DNA from: SFHK01 sp964554795
GTDB taxonomy: Bacteria; Bacillota; Clostridia; Christensenellales; Aristaeellaceae
Direction of reading: 5' to 3'
DNA length: 64,000 nt
NCBI GenBank assembly: GCA_964554795.1
Contig: CAZKQB010000006.1
Span: 30,812-94,811, forward strand
Part shown: one piece after another, positions 53,699-62,227 of the stretch
Layout of the letters: the number at the start of each line of letters is the position of its first letter
How positions within the stretch are numbered: the stretch's first letter is position 1
Program-made: the position numbers and the translations under genes
The notes under the pieces: model-generated
The model's database searches: none
Seen by the model: only the letters and a program-made list of their open reading frames with translations
Told to the model about the DNA's origin: nothing

Positions 53699-54964
53699 AT
53701 GCCCCTTTTTGTGGATAAGGTAAATATCCGCGCGCAGGCGGGGAACGGAGGAAACGGTTGCGTGTCCTTCCACCGTGAGAAGTTCGTGCAGGCGGGCGGG
53801 CCCGACGGTGGCGATGGAGGCAAGGGCGGAGATGTGATTCTTGTTGCCAGCGAACGGCTGCATACGCTGATGGATTTTCGATACAAGCGCTCGTTCGCCG
53901 CAGGCAACGGCGCAGATGGCTCCGGTTCGCGGCGAACCGGCACGCGCGGAGAGAGCGTTACGATCGAGGTGCCGCGCGGCACAGTTGTGCGCGACGCCGA
54001 CACGGGAAAAATCCTTGCCGACATGACGGAAACGGACAAGCCACGCGTGCTGCTTCGCGGCGGAAACGGTGGCTACGGCAATCAGCATTTTGCGACGCCC
54101 ACGCGGCAGGCACCGAACTATGCCAAGCCCGGCGAACGCGGACGCTGCCTGAATTTAGTATTGGAGCTCAAGTCTATTGCTGATTTGGGTCTGGTGGGCT
54201 TTCCGAACGTCGGTAAGTCCACGATTCTGTCCGTGGTTACATCGGCGAAGCCGAAGATCGCCAATTACCACTTTACGACGCTCCAGCCGAACCTGGGCAT
54301 TGTTGAGCAGGACGGATTCAGCTTTATCATGGCGGATATTCCTGGCATCGTGGAGGGTGCAAGCGACGGCGTGGGACTGGGCTTTGATTTTCTCCGGCAT
54401 ATTGAGCGTACGCGCATGCTGCTGCACGTGATTGACATTTCCGGATCGGAGGATCGCGACCCGCTGGAGGACTATGACGCAATCATGAAGGAGCTGGAGG
54501 CCTACGGCGATCTGAAGAACAAGCCGATGCTCATTGCGGCCAACAAGGTTGATCTGCCTGGCGCAGAGGAGAACCTTGCGCGTCTGCGCGAGAAGCTGAA
54601 GGGCGAGAACATACCGATTTACCCGGTTTCGGCGGCGACGCGGCAGGGCTTTACCCCGCTGATGCGCGCATTGGCGGCTCGCATCCGAGAGCTGCCTGAG
54701 CCGGAGCGCTTTGAGGAAGAGGAGCTTGAGGAAGAGAAGACGGAGCGCAGCTTCCAGATTACGCGCAGCGGCGGCGTTTACGAGGTGACCGGTACAGCGG
54801 TAACGGAGCTGGTGCGTTCGGTGAACTTTGGCGACGAGGATTCTTTGCAGTACTTCCACAGATCGCTCAGAAAGCTGGGCATCATCGACGAGCTGCGTCG
54901 GGTGGGCGCGGGCGAAGGCGATACTGTGCGCATCGAAGGCATGGAATTCGAATTTATGGAATGA
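53699..54964 (+). CDS. obg: GTPase Obg/CgtA
   Basis: A 421-residue ribosome-associated GTPase. The Obg glycine-rich domain comes first (GNGGNGCVSFHREKFVQAGG), then the G domain (GFPNVGKSTILSVVTSAKPK near 165, DIPGIVEGASDGVGLGFDFL near 211, NKVD near 281, and SAATRQG near 313). The C-terminal OCT domain has SFQITRSGGVYEVTG near 349. It acts in large-subunit assembly and, in Bacillus, in stress and sporulation control. A GGAG site lies upstream. Confidence 0.97.
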   Translation: MPLFVDKVNIRAQAGNGGNGCVSFHREKFVQAGGPDGGDGGKGGDVILVASERLHTLMDFRYKRSFAAGNGADGSGSRRTGTRGESVTIEVPRGTVVRDADTGKILADMTETDKPRVLLRGGNGGYGNQHFATPTRQAPNYAKPGERGRCLNLVLELKSIADLGLVGFPNVGKSTILSVVTSAKPKIANYHFTTLQPNLGIVEQDGFSFIMADIPGIVEGASDGVGLGFDFLRHIERTRMLLHVIDISGSEDRDPLEDYDAIMKELEAYGDLKNKPMLIAANKVDLPGAEENLARLREKLKGENIPIYPVSAATRQGFTPLMRALAARIRELPEPERFEEEELEEEKTERSFQITRSGGVYEVTGTAVTELVRSVNFGDEDSLQYFHRSLRKLGIIDELRRVGAGEGDTVRIEGMEFEFME

Positions 54965-55042
54965 TGTGGTTGGCCAAGCCGAGGGCTTGGGTGGGTCGGC
55001 GGTTTGCCGACAATCATGAAAGGATACTGGAGGAATATAACC

Positions 55043-55342
55043 ATGACGACGAAACAACGCGCGGCGCTCCGCTCGATGGGCGCGGTAATGGAGCCGGTTC
55101 TGCATATTGGCAAGGAAGGCATTACGCCGACCGTTATCAAGCAATGCTGGGATGCGCTGGAGGCACGCGAGCTGATTAAGGTGCAGGTGCAGCGCAACGC
55201 TCCCTATGGCCAGACGCGCGAGGCCTGCGACGAGCTGTGTGAAAAGGTACATGCCGAGCCGGTGCAGGTAATCGGTAACCGCTTTGTGATTTATCGCGAA
55301 GCGCGTGAGGATTCGCGCATTCATTTGGACGAGCTGGGCTGA
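55043..55342 (+). CDS. yhbY: YhbY-type RNA-binding protein (CRM domain)
   Basis: A 99-residue CRM-domain protein: KQRAALRSMGAVMEPVLHIG, the conserved GKEGITPTVI loop near 27, and the VIGNRFVIYREA strand near 75. YhbY associates with pre-50S ribosomal subunits. Its position after obg fits a ribosome-assembly unit. The ATG follows GGAGGAATATAACC; a longer frame to 55004 lacks a site. It ends directly against the convergent membrane protein gene. Confidence 0.93.
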   Translation: MTTKQRAALRSMGAVMEPVLHIGKEGITPTVIKQCWDALEARELIKVQVQRNAPYGQTREACDELCEKVHAEPVQVIGNRFVIYREAREDSRIHLDELG

Positions 55343-56131
55343 TCAGATCAGCTTTTCCGGTTCCTCATTTCCAGGCAGGCAGATTAGCGCCACAAACAGC
55401 AGCGCAAGCCCGAACAGAAGGTAGAGCCATGCGCCGGTAAAGAGGTAATATAGGATCAAAAGCGTCGATTCGAGCGCGTACCGCCATGCGCGGCGACGCG
55501 AAAGAAGACTTCGAAGCGCCTGAAACGGCCGCACTGTGCGTGTGCGCCGCTCGGGCGCTTCAATGCTTCCGTAGCGGTGCGCCAGCCGTTTTAGCTGGGC
55601 GCGGTCAAGAAGCACGGCATCCGGAGCATGTAGCTTCAGCGTCTGTACGCGAATATCTGCGTCTGCCTTTCCAGGCACGGCAATGACCATTGTGCGCACG
55701 TTTGTTTTCGTTCCGAATTTGCGCCAGATGGCAAGAATGTCGTCCGGGCTCGCGCGCAGCTTCTGAAGAACACAGAGAAGCGAGGGCTCTCCCATATGCG
55801 TGAAGCGGAGGCAGCCGCCTTCGAAGGATGGATTGGCGAGCGGATAGCGCTTTTCAAGGAGCGTGAATACGGCTTCGTGTGCACGCGCAGCATCCTCATA
55901 AATAGCTTTTTTCAGAAAGGCGTCGGCAGAGCGGCGGCGGACGCGGCCGGACAAACACGGTTTGCGTGCCATCAACCGTTCGGCAAGTACGGAACCGCTG
56001 ATTCCTGCGGCGAGCGCAAGGAGGGCTGCTGACTGCGTGGCTGTGCCGGAAAAGGACAGGATGAGCAGCACGCACAGAAACAGAGCCGAGCCAGTGAACA
56101 GTAAATCCAGAGTTTTGCCCATGAAATTCAC
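55343..56131 (-). CDS. membrane protein of unknown function
   Basis: A 262-residue protein. Two transmembrane helices lie near the N-terminus (about 10-28 and 33-50) and two near the C-terminus (about 216-255). Between them is a soluble domain of 150 residues with alternating strands and helices, including VRTMVIAVPGKADADIRVQT and APDAVLLDRAQLKRLAHRYG. This alpha/beta pattern has a restriction-endonuclease-like look, but no catalytic PD-ExK set can be confirmed. The start may be the GTG at 56131 or the ATG three codons later. It lies between yhbY and yqeK on the opposite strand. Confidence 0.65.
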   Translation of the reverse strand: MNFMGKTLDLLFTGSALFLCVLLILSFSGTATQSAALLALAAGISGSVLAERLMARKPCLSGRVRRRSADAFLKKAIYEDAARAHEAVFTLLEKRYPLANPSFEGGCLRFTHMGEPSLLCVLQKLRASPDDILAIWRKFGTKTNVRTMVIAVPGKADADIRVQTLKLHAPDAVLLDRAQLKRLAHRYGSIEAPERRTRTVRPFQALRSLLSRRRAWRYALESTLLILYYLFTGAWLYLLFGLALLFVALICLPGNEEPEKLI

Positions 56132-56184
56132 CTGATTTTCATAATTTCCTTCAGTATCACCCTGAAAAAAACTGTTTATTCAGT

Positions 56185-56213
56185 TTGCGCTTTGTCTTTG
56201 TTTCGTGTATAAT
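56185..56213 (+). promoter_or_regulatory. promoter of yqeK-rsfS
   Basis: TTGCGC at 56185-56190 and TATAAT at 56208-56213, spacing 17, just upstream of the TTG start. Confidence 0.75.
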
Positions 56214-56234
56214 AGAAAGGGGAAGTGAAGGGCC

Positions 56235-57155
56235 TTGACGGAAGAGGAAATGACACGCCGTTTGCAGGGAACGCTGAGCGAGCCACGCTGGCAGCATACG
56301 GAGGGAGTTGTTCGCGCGGCGGATCGCATGGCGGAGAGATTTGGCGTAAATGTGGAAAAGGCGCATTTGGCGGCACTGTTGCATGACTGCGCGAAATGCA
56401 TGCGGTTAGAGGAGATGGCTGCTGCGGCAGAGGCGGCGGGTGTGGAGGCAGATGCGCTTGAACGCAGCAGCGGCGCGCTGATGCATGCGGCGGCGGGCGT
56501 GGCGCTGGCACGCACATTGTATGGCGTGACCGACCCGGAGATTCTGGGCGCGATTCGATTTCATACGATTGGACGCGCGGATATGACTGCGCTTGAAAAG
56601 GTAGTATTTGTCAGCGACTTCGTTGAAGAGGGGCGCAAGCCGTTTCCTGGGCTCGACGAGGCACGCAGATTGTCAATGGAAAATTTGGATAAAGCCGTTT
56701 CGATGTGCGCGCGGCTGAGCGTGGAATACGTGCGTGCGCGGGGAGAAACGCTGCATCCGGCAACACTACAACTAATCGACAAAACGGAGGTTTCTATGAA
56801 TCAGACGCAGGATATGGCACTGAAAATCGCAAAGATTCTCGACAATAAGAAGGCCGAGAACATTACCATTCTCAAGGTGGATCATCTGACTTCGATCACC
56901 GATTATTTCGTGATCGCTACCGGACGCAGCGCGCAGGCCGTGCATGCGCTGTATGAGGAAGTAACCGATAAGCTGGCAGAGGAAGGAATTATGCCTCGTC
57001 GCAATGACGGCGTGCGTGAATCCCGCTGGATCGTGCTCGATTATCTGGGCGCAATCGTTCACATCTTCCATCCGGAGGAGCGCCAGTATTACAACATCGA
57101 GCGTCTCTGGATGGACGGAACCAATCAGGTGCCGTTTGTGCAGATGGAAGACTGA
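56235..57155 (+). CDS. YqeK HD-domain hydrolase fused in frame to ribosomal silencing factor RsfS
   Basis: One open frame of 306 residues. Residues 1-185 are YqeK: WQHTEGVVRAADRMAERFGV, the HD motif LAALLHDCAKCM near 46-57, RFHTIGRADMTALEKVVFVS near 107-126, and SDFVEEGRKPFPGLDEAR. YqeK hydrolyses Ap4A. From about residue 188 the protein is RsfS (MALKIAKILDNKKAENITIL and SITDYFVIATGRSAQAVHAL), which blocks 50S/30S joining. The joint has no stop codon. The start is TTG at 56235 or the ATG at 56250. An internal ATG with its own ribosome site could also make RsfS alone. Confidence 0.85.
   Translation: MTEEEMTRRLQGTLSEPRWQHTEGVVRAADRMAERFGVNVEKAHLAALLHDCAKCMRLEEMAAAAEAAGVEADALERSSGALMHAAAGVALARTLYGVTDPEILGAIRFHTIGRADMTALEKVVFVSDFVEEGRKPFPGLDEARRLSMENLDKAVSMCARLSVEYVRARGETLHPATLQLIDKTEVSMNQTQDMALKIAKILDNKKAENITILKVDHLTSITDYFVIATGRSAQAVHALYEEVTDKLAEEGIMPRRNDGVRESRWIVLDYLGAIVHIFHPEERQYYNIERLWMDGTNQVPFVQMED
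56786..56798 (+). promoter_or_regulatory. internal ribosome site and ATG for rsfS
   Basis: GGAGG at 56786-56790 stands five bases before an in-frame ATG at 56796, exactly where RsfS begins. This favours production of free RsfS (119 residues, 56796-57155) besides or instead of the fused protein. Confidence 0.8.
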
Positions 57156-57167
57156 TGAGGAAGAAGC

Positions 57168-57965
57168 ATGAAGATATTCGTATCGTCCGATATGGAGGGC
57201 ACCTGCGGTATTGTCGACTGGCAGGAGACGGACAAGGGGAAGGATTTATACGAGCGCTTCGCGGCGCAGATGTCGCGCGAGGTAGCGGCTGCCTGTGAGG
57301 GCGCGAATGCAGCCGGGGCGGATGACATTTTGGTGAAGGATGCGCATGATTCCGCGCGGAATATTGACGCGTCGGTTTTACCGTTGAACGCGCGCATCTT
57401 CCGCGGCTGGGGGCGGCATCCGTATTCGATGATGGCGGGGCTGGACGAAAGCTTCGATGGTGTGGTGTTTACCGGCTATCATTCGGCAGCGGAAATGGAC
57501 ACGAATCCGCTTTCGCACACGATGAATCTGGGGAACAACTATGTGAAGATCAACGGCGAGCTGTGTCCGGAGCTGATGCTCAACAGCCTGACGGCTGCGT
57601 ATCTGGGCGTTCCTATATACGCGCTTACGGGAGATAAGGGATTGTGCGACTGGATGAAGGCTCGCTGTCCCGGAACGACGGTGATTCCGGTGTCAGAGGG
57701 CGTGGGAGCCGGTAGCATTTCCATTCATCCGGCGCTGGCGGTCGCGCGTATCCGTGAGGGCGTGGAGAAGGCATTTTCGGCAAATCGGGAGGAATGCATG
57801 TTTCCGCTTCCGGAGCACTTCACAGTGGAAATCAGCTTCAAGGAGCATTTCAAGGCTGCGGGCGCGAGGTGGTATCCGGGCTGTGAGCAGACCGGCGCGC
57901 GCACAGTGCACTTTGAGGCAGACGATTATATGGACGTGCTGAGGTTTATCTATTGGGTTCTGTGA
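57168..57965 (+). CDS. M55 family D-aminopeptidase (DppA-like)
   Basis: A 265-residue zinc peptidase. DppA marks are FVSSDMEGTCGIVDW (Asp and Glu metal ligands near 8 and 10), VKDAHDSARNID near 56 with a His, FTGYHSAAEMDTNPLSHTMN near 101 with a His, and KINGELCPELMLN near 124 with a Glu. It would cut D-amino acid dipeptides from cell-wall turnover. It starts 12 bases after rsfS and is followed by a sensor kinase, so it may be regulated with cell-wall events. Confidence 0.92.
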   Translation: MKIFVSSDMEGTCGIVDWQETDKGKDLYERFAAQMSREVAAACEGANAAGADDILVKDAHDSARNIDASVLPLNARIFRGWGRHPYSMMAGLDESFDGVVFTGYHSAAEMDTNPLSHTMNLGNNYVKINGELCPELMLNSLTAAYLGVPIYALTGDKGLCDWMKARCPGTTVIPVSEGVGAGSISIHPALAVARIREGVEKAFSANREECMFPLPEHFTVEISFKEHFKAAGARWYPGCEQTGARTVHFEADDYMDVLRFIYWVL

Positions 57966-57982
57966 GGATTGAATAAGACGGC

Positions 57983-58861
57983 ATGATGAAGGCAAAGCGT
58001 TCGAGCGTGAACATGGAAAAGCTGACGGTGATGACGATCGTCTTTAACGGCGTTCAGATTTTGTCTGCGCTGATGATTGCGCTGATTTGTCTGCTGGACA
58101 CGGAGGCACTCGGCAGACCGTATCTGCGCGTCGTGCTGGTGCTGCTGACTGCGCTGGTTAGCTGGGGCGCGTTTATGGATGTTCGCGAGGCCTATATGGC
58201 TCGGCGCTTGAGTGAGGAAACCGACATGCTGGAGGAATCGCACAGGAATCTGGAAGAGCTGAACGGGGAAATGCGAAAGCAACGGCACGATTTCATGAAT
58301 CACCTGCAGGTGGTCTATTCGCTGGTGGAGCTGGGCGACGCCCGTGAAACATGCGAGTATATCGAACGCGTATACGGCGACCTGAAGCGCGTGGGGCGCA
58401 GCCTGAAAACGTCTATGCCGGCGGTAAACGCGCTTATTGCCGCTAAGGAAATCGACGCGGGCGAGAAGGGCGTACTGATGAAAACGGACGTTCACAGCGC
58501 GCTGGAGAACTTTCCATTGGAAGGCTGGGAAATGTGCCGTGTGCTTGGCAACTTGATCGATAATGCCTTCGACGCGCTTAAGGGCAGGAAGGCGGCGTGT
58601 GTGTCGGTGGAAATCGGCGAAACACGGGATGGCTATCGGATCGTCGTGGAAAACAACGGTCCGCCGATCCCGCCGGGGCTGCGGGATAAAATCTTTGAGG
58701 AGCGATTCTCTACAAAGGGCGAGGAGCGCGGTATGGGACTTGCAATCGTTCGCGAGATTGTCGAAAGCGTCGGCGGCACGATTGACGTAGAATCCGATAC
58801 GCGGATGACGCGGTTTGAAATCGGCATCCCCGGACAAGGCAGACAGGAGGAAACGGCATGA
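57983..58861 (+). CDS. sensor histidine kinase with Spo0B-type alpha-helical domain
   Basis: A 292-residue kinase. Two transmembrane helices lie at about 12-33 and 45-65, with almost no external sensor domain. The phospho-accepting His is in RKQRHDFMNHLQVVYSLVEL (about 97-116, Spo0B/CitA-like type). The HATPase has LGNLIDNAFDALKG near 190, ENNGPPIPPGLRDKIFEERF near 218, and RGMGLAIVREIVESVGG near 250. No response regulator gene is adjacent. It overlaps the next secreted-protein gene by ATGA, so the two are coupled. Confidence 0.9.
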   Translation: MMKAKRSSVNMEKLTVMTIVFNGVQILSALMIALICLLDTEALGRPYLRVVLVLLTALVSWGAFMDVREAYMARRLSEETDMLEESHRNLEELNGEMRKQRHDFMNHLQVVYSLVELGDARETCEYIERVYGDLKRVGRSLKTSMPAVNALIAAKEIDAGEKGVLMKTDVHSALENFPLEGWEMCRVLGNLIDNAFDALKGRKAACVSVEIGETRDGYRIVVENNGPPIPPGLRDKIFEERFSTKGEERGMGLAIVREIVESVGGTIDVESDTRMTRFEIGIPGQGRQEETA

Positions 58862-59595
58862 AACACAATCGATTCGGGCGAATGATCATTCTGGCATGCG
58901 CTTTACTGCTTGTGTGCGCATGCCCGGCCCATGCACATACAGAGCCGAAGATTGTCGGCGGCACAACCTATCGGATCATCGATCCGAATGCTGTGGTTCT
59001 GCCGGATCCGTTTACTGTGCAGGAGGCTGAAGAGCTACTGAATGCCGGCGCGAATGCGAAGGTAGAGGACTTTGTGGGTATTCTTGACGCGGAAACGTAT
59101 ACCTATGATAAGAAGGGATTGGAGAACACACTGAAGACGAACCTGTATTTACAGGGAAAAAATGGTACGGCAGCGCTGCTGATTGCGCGAACGCCGTTCA
59201 GCCTTGATGAGGGCGAGGGCACCGTATCCGAAATGTATTACCGCGTTCGCGTTCGCGAGGCGACGCTGCGGGAAATCGACTGGAGGGTTTCGGGTTTAGA
59301 GCTTCAGTTTCCGCGCGGGATTGACGTGGGATCGTCGTTTTCTGCGCTGATGGAGGCCTACAGGCTGAATACGCCGGATGACGACGGCCTGTTTTACGAC
59401 AATCAGCTTTTGTATGGAGACGCGGCCGCCGAAACCGCGATGAGCTGCGGGGTGATTCGCGTGGACGACGATGGAAATACCTGCATTGAACTGACAGCCT
59501 GCACGAGCCCGGAAGGAACGGAGGGCTATCGTCTGACTTACGTGCTTTCGCAGGAAAAGGTGCAGCGAATTCTTTTGGAGCGCATAGAAGCGTAA
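58858..59595 (+). CDS. secreted protein of unknown function
   Basis: A 245-residue protein with a signal peptide (residues about 1-26; RMIILACALLLVCACPAHAH). A cysteine near the end of the hydrophobic core could allow lipidation (LVCAC), but the lipobox is atypical. The mature part is acidic and beta-rich (VGGTTYRIIDPNAVVLPDPF, YRVRVREATLREIDWRVSGL). No family is recognised. It is coupled to the histidine kinase gene upstream by ATGA, hinting that it may be an extracytoplasmic partner of that sensor. Confidence 0.75.
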   Translation: MKHNRFGRMIILACALLLVCACPAHAHTEPKIVGGTTYRIIDPNAVVLPDPFTVQEAEELLNAGANAKVEDFVGILDAETYTYDKKGLENTLKTNLYLQGKNGTAALLIARTPFSLDEGEGTVSEMYYRVRVREATLREIDWRVSGLELQFPRGIDVGSSFSALMEAYRLNTPDDDGLFYDNQLLYGDAAAETAMSCGVIRVDDDGNTCIELTACTSPEGTEGYRLTYVLSQEKVQRILLERIEA

Positions 59596-59603
59596 AAAAA
59601 GGC

Positions 59604-59632
59604 TTGCCGAAAGGCAAAAAATCGTGTATAAT
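59604..59632 (+). promoter_or_regulatory. promoter of darA-holB-ricT
   Basis: TTGCCG at 59604-59609 and TATAAT at 59627-59632, spacing 17, ahead of darA. A small TTGCC-GAAA-GGCAA hairpin overlaps the -35. Confidence 0.7.
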
Positions 59633-59664
59633 AGAGCTGGAAATTAAACGCAGGAGGGATGTTT

Positions 59665-59994
59665 ATGAAGCTTATCATCGCCATCGTACAGGATGAAGAC
59701 GCGACCAAGCTTGTCAGCTCGCTGATGAACGAAGGCTACGGCGTTACGAAGCTGGCTACGACCGGTGGTTTCCTGCGCGCGGGCAATACGACGCTGATGA
59801 TCGGCGTTGAGGACAAAAAACTGGACGGAGCCATGGCGGTCGTTGAAAAGGTCTGCCATAGCCGCAAGCAGATCGCGACGGCACCGACGCCGATGTCGGG
59901 CGCAACCGGCGCATATGTGCCGTATCCGATTGAGGTTATGGTCGGTGGCGCGACGGTGTTTGTGATGAACGTCGATCAGTTTAAGAAGTTCTGA
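59665..59994 (+). CDS. darA: cyclic-di-AMP receptor DarA (PII-like)
   Basis: A 109-residue PII-like protein (YaaQ/PstA). The motif set matches: KLIIAIVQDEDATKLVSSLM at the start, GYGVTKLATTGGFLRAGNTT near 26-45 (c-di-AMP pocket), LMIGVEDKKLD, and the terminal GGATVFVMNVDQFKKF. It binds cyclic-di-AMP in the cytoplasm. The start is the ATG at 59665, six bases after GGAGGG; another ATG directly abuts the ribosome site and is less likely. It is followed by holB and ricT, the same cluster as in Bacillus. Confidence 0.95.
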   Translation: MKLIIAIVQDEDATKLVSSLMNEGYGVTKLATTGGFLRAGNTTLMIGVEDKKLDGAMAVVEKVCHSRKQIATAPTPMSGATGAYVPYPIEVMVGGATVFVMNVDQFKKF

Positions 59995-60956
59995 TGTCGG
60001 AACCAAGCTCGTTCTCCGAATTCCGTGCGCGGAGGTTTCTGACAGAGCAAATCATGCGTCCGGTGAATACCGGGCGCATTGTCCATGCACAACTGTTTGC
60101 AGGGCCCGACGGAACCGGCAAGCGAACGGCGGCGCTTTTGGCGGCGCGCGCGATGAACTGCGAGGGAGAGAGTGAAAAGCCCTGTAACCGTTGCCCGTCC
60201 TGTGTTCAGTTTTTAAGCGGTAATTCGCCGCGGCTTTTGCTGATTCAGCCGGAGGACGGCTCGATCAAGGTTGACGTTATCCGAAGGATGATTGAGCGCA
60301 TATCGCTTCGCCCGGCTGCAGGTCATTTGTGCGTGATCATCGATCAGGCCGACCGGATGAACGAAAGCGCGCAGAACGCGCTTTTGAAAACGCTGGAGGA
60401 AGCGCCGGACTACGCGGTGTTTTATCTGCTTACGGCGAAGCCGTCGTCGCTGCTTACAACGATTCGTTCCCGCTGCGCGATGTTTCGCTTTGCGCCGCTG
60501 GACGACGAAACGATCGTCGGGGCGTTGGTGCAGAGAGGCGTTCCGCAGGCACAGGCACGCGAGACGGCGCGCACGGCAGCCGGTTCCCTCGGGCGGGCGA
60601 CAGGCATTCTGGAGGACGATTCGTTCCAGCCGATGTATGAGAGCGCCGTGCATGCGCTTTTGTCTGTGCGTGAAAACGCGGATGTATACGCGGCCTTCCA
60701 GAGGATTGCTGGCTATAAGGACTCTGCGAGGCGAATCCTGGAGATCTACGAAACGCTTGCATCTCGGCTGATGCGCGCGGAGTATTCGGCGGCGGAGCCG
60801 GACGAGGATGCGGTGCGAACGCTGCTTCAGAGGGGCGTACGTGGCGATCGGTTGCTTTCATGCGCGGTAGAGGCGCTAAAAAGGCTTACGAGCAATGTTT
60901 CCTATCAGTCAACGATGGAAATGCTGTTTTTTGATATGGTTAATCGGGAGGACTAA
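59994..60956 (+). CDS. holB: DNA polymerase III subunit delta'
   Basis: A 320-residue clamp-loader subunit. It has the P-loop-like GPDGTGKRTAALLAARAM near 39, a zinc-binding cysteine set (CEGESEKPCNRCPSC near 58-72), VIDQADRMNESAQNALLKTL near 119-138 and the SRC motif (TIRSRCAMFRF near 158-168). It works with delta, tau and the beta clamp at the replication fork. Its ATG overlaps the darA stop by one base. Confidence 0.93.
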   Translation: MSEPSSFSEFRARRFLTEQIMRPVNTGRIVHAQLFAGPDGTGKRTAALLAARAMNCEGESEKPCNRCPSCVQFLSGNSPRLLLIQPEDGSIKVDVIRRMIERISLRPAAGHLCVIIDQADRMNESAQNALLKTLEEAPDYAVFYLLTAKPSSLLTTIRSRCAMFRFAPLDDETIVGALVQRGVPQAQARETARTAAGSLGRATGILEDDSFQPMYESAVHALLSVRENADVYAAFQRIAGYKDSARRILEIYETLASRLMRAEYSAAEPDEDAVRTLLQRGVRGDRLLSCAVEALKRLTSNVSYQSTMEMLFFDMVNRED

Positions 60957-60962
60957 GAATCC

Positions 60963-62147
60963 ATGGCAACGGTAATCGGCGTTCGCTTTAAAAAGGCGGG
61001 CAAGGTATATTATTTTAGCCCCGGTGAGGTATGGCCGCGTCCGGGCGAGAACGTGATTGTGGAGACCACGCGCGGCATTGAGCTTGGAGAGGTTGTGACC
61101 GGTGCGCGTGAGGTGCCGGATGAGGCGATCGTGATGCCGCTCAAAACCGTTATTCGCAAGGCGACGCAGGCTGATCTGGAGACGGCGGAGCGGAATGAAC
61201 GCCGCGAAGCTGAGGCGTTCGATTTGTGCGTGAAGAAGATTGCGCAGCACAAGCTGGAAATGAAGCTTGTGAGCGTTGAGTATACGTTTGATGATTCCAA
61301 GATCATCTTTTATTTCACGGCCAACGGGCGCGTGGATTTCCGTGATCTGGTCAAGGATCTGGCAAGCGTATTTCATATGCGCATTGAGCTTCGGCAGATT
61401 GGCGTGCGCGATGAGGCGAAGATGCTGGGGGGGCTTGGCGCATGCGGGCGGCACATCTGCTGCGGTGCGTTTTTGGCGGATTTCCAGCCTGTGTCGATCA
61501 AGATGGCCAAGGAGCAGAATCTGTCCCTGAACCCGACGAAGATTTCAGGGCAGTGCGGTCGCCTGATGTGCTGCCTGAAGTATGAGCAGGACTATTATGA
61601 GGAAACGCTGAAAAAGCTGCCGCGGGTAGGCAAGGAGATCATGACGCCCGACGGCGTGGGCTATGTAACGGAGATCAACGTGCTGAAGGAGAAGGTCAAG
61701 GTGCGTGTGCGCACGGACGATAGCTTCGAGGTGCGCGAATACGGTGTGGAGGACGTGCGAAAGCTTGCGCCCGGCGAGCGTCCAGCGGAAAACGAGCTTC
61801 CGCCGCGGGTTGTAGAGAAACCGCAGCCGCCCGAAAAGAAGGAAGAGGAAGAAGAAACCAAGAGGAAACGTTATCCTCGTCCTAAGGCCGTAAAGACTAT
61901 GAATACCGACCAATACATGGAGCTGCATGCTGCGGGCGAGGGGCCAGAACGGGAGGAAAAGCCTGAGGAAAGCAGGTCGGACGAAAAGAAGGACGGAGGT
62001 AAGCCGAGGAACAACGGAAAGCGTCCTCAGCGCAACGATAATCGCCGAAATCGCGGACCGCGCGCTCGAAGGGATAATGCGCCGGAGGAAGCCGGCACAG
62101 ACAAGAAGTCCGCAGCTCCGGAGGAGACACCCCAAAAAGAAGAGTAG
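60963..62147 (+). CDS. ricT: RicT/YaaT family PSP1-domain protein
   Basis: A 394-residue protein with the PSP1 domain: GVRFKKAGKVYYFSPGEVWP at the start, VIVETTRGIELGEVVTGARE near 30, and the cysteine motif region GLGACGRHICCGAFLADF near 158-175 with SGQCGRLMCCLKYEQDY near 196-212. In Bacillus RicT acts with RicA and RicF in an Fe-S complex affecting RNase Y and development. From about residue 275 there is a long charged, disordered tail (Lys/Glu/Arg-rich, PRNNGKRPQRNDNRRNRG), which is longer than usual. Confidence 0.94.
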   Translation: MATVIGVRFKKAGKVYYFSPGEVWPRPGENVIVETTRGIELGEVVTGAREVPDEAIVMPLKTVIRKATQADLETAERNERREAEAFDLCVKKIAQHKLEMKLVSVEYTFDDSKIIFYFTANGRVDFRDLVKDLASVFHMRIELRQIGVRDEAKMLGGLGACGRHICCGAFLADFQPVSIKMAKEQNLSLNPTKISGQCGRLMCCLKYEQDYYEETLKKLPRVGKEIMTPDGVGYVTEINVLKEKVKVRVRTDDSFEVREYGVEDVRKLAPGERPAENELPPRVVEKPQPPEKKEEEEETKRKRYPRPKAVKTMNTDQYMELHAAGEGPEREEKPEESRSDEKKDGGKPRNNGKRPQRNDNRRNRGPRARRDNAPEEAGTDKKSAAPEETPQKEE

Positions 62148-62150
62148 CTC

Positions 62151-62196
62151 GTTTCCATCCTCTCCGCATGCGCTCCATTGCGGAGAGGATGGAAAC
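62151..62196. terminator. perfect 17-base palindrome after ricT
   Basis: GTTTCCATCCTCTCCGC (62151-62167) and its exact reverse complement (62180-62196) flank a 12-base loop. There is no T run. It begins just three bases after the ricT stop. Confidence 0.6.
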
Positions 62197-62227
62197 GATG
62201 AGTCTGAATGCCGAAGCAATATAGAGG

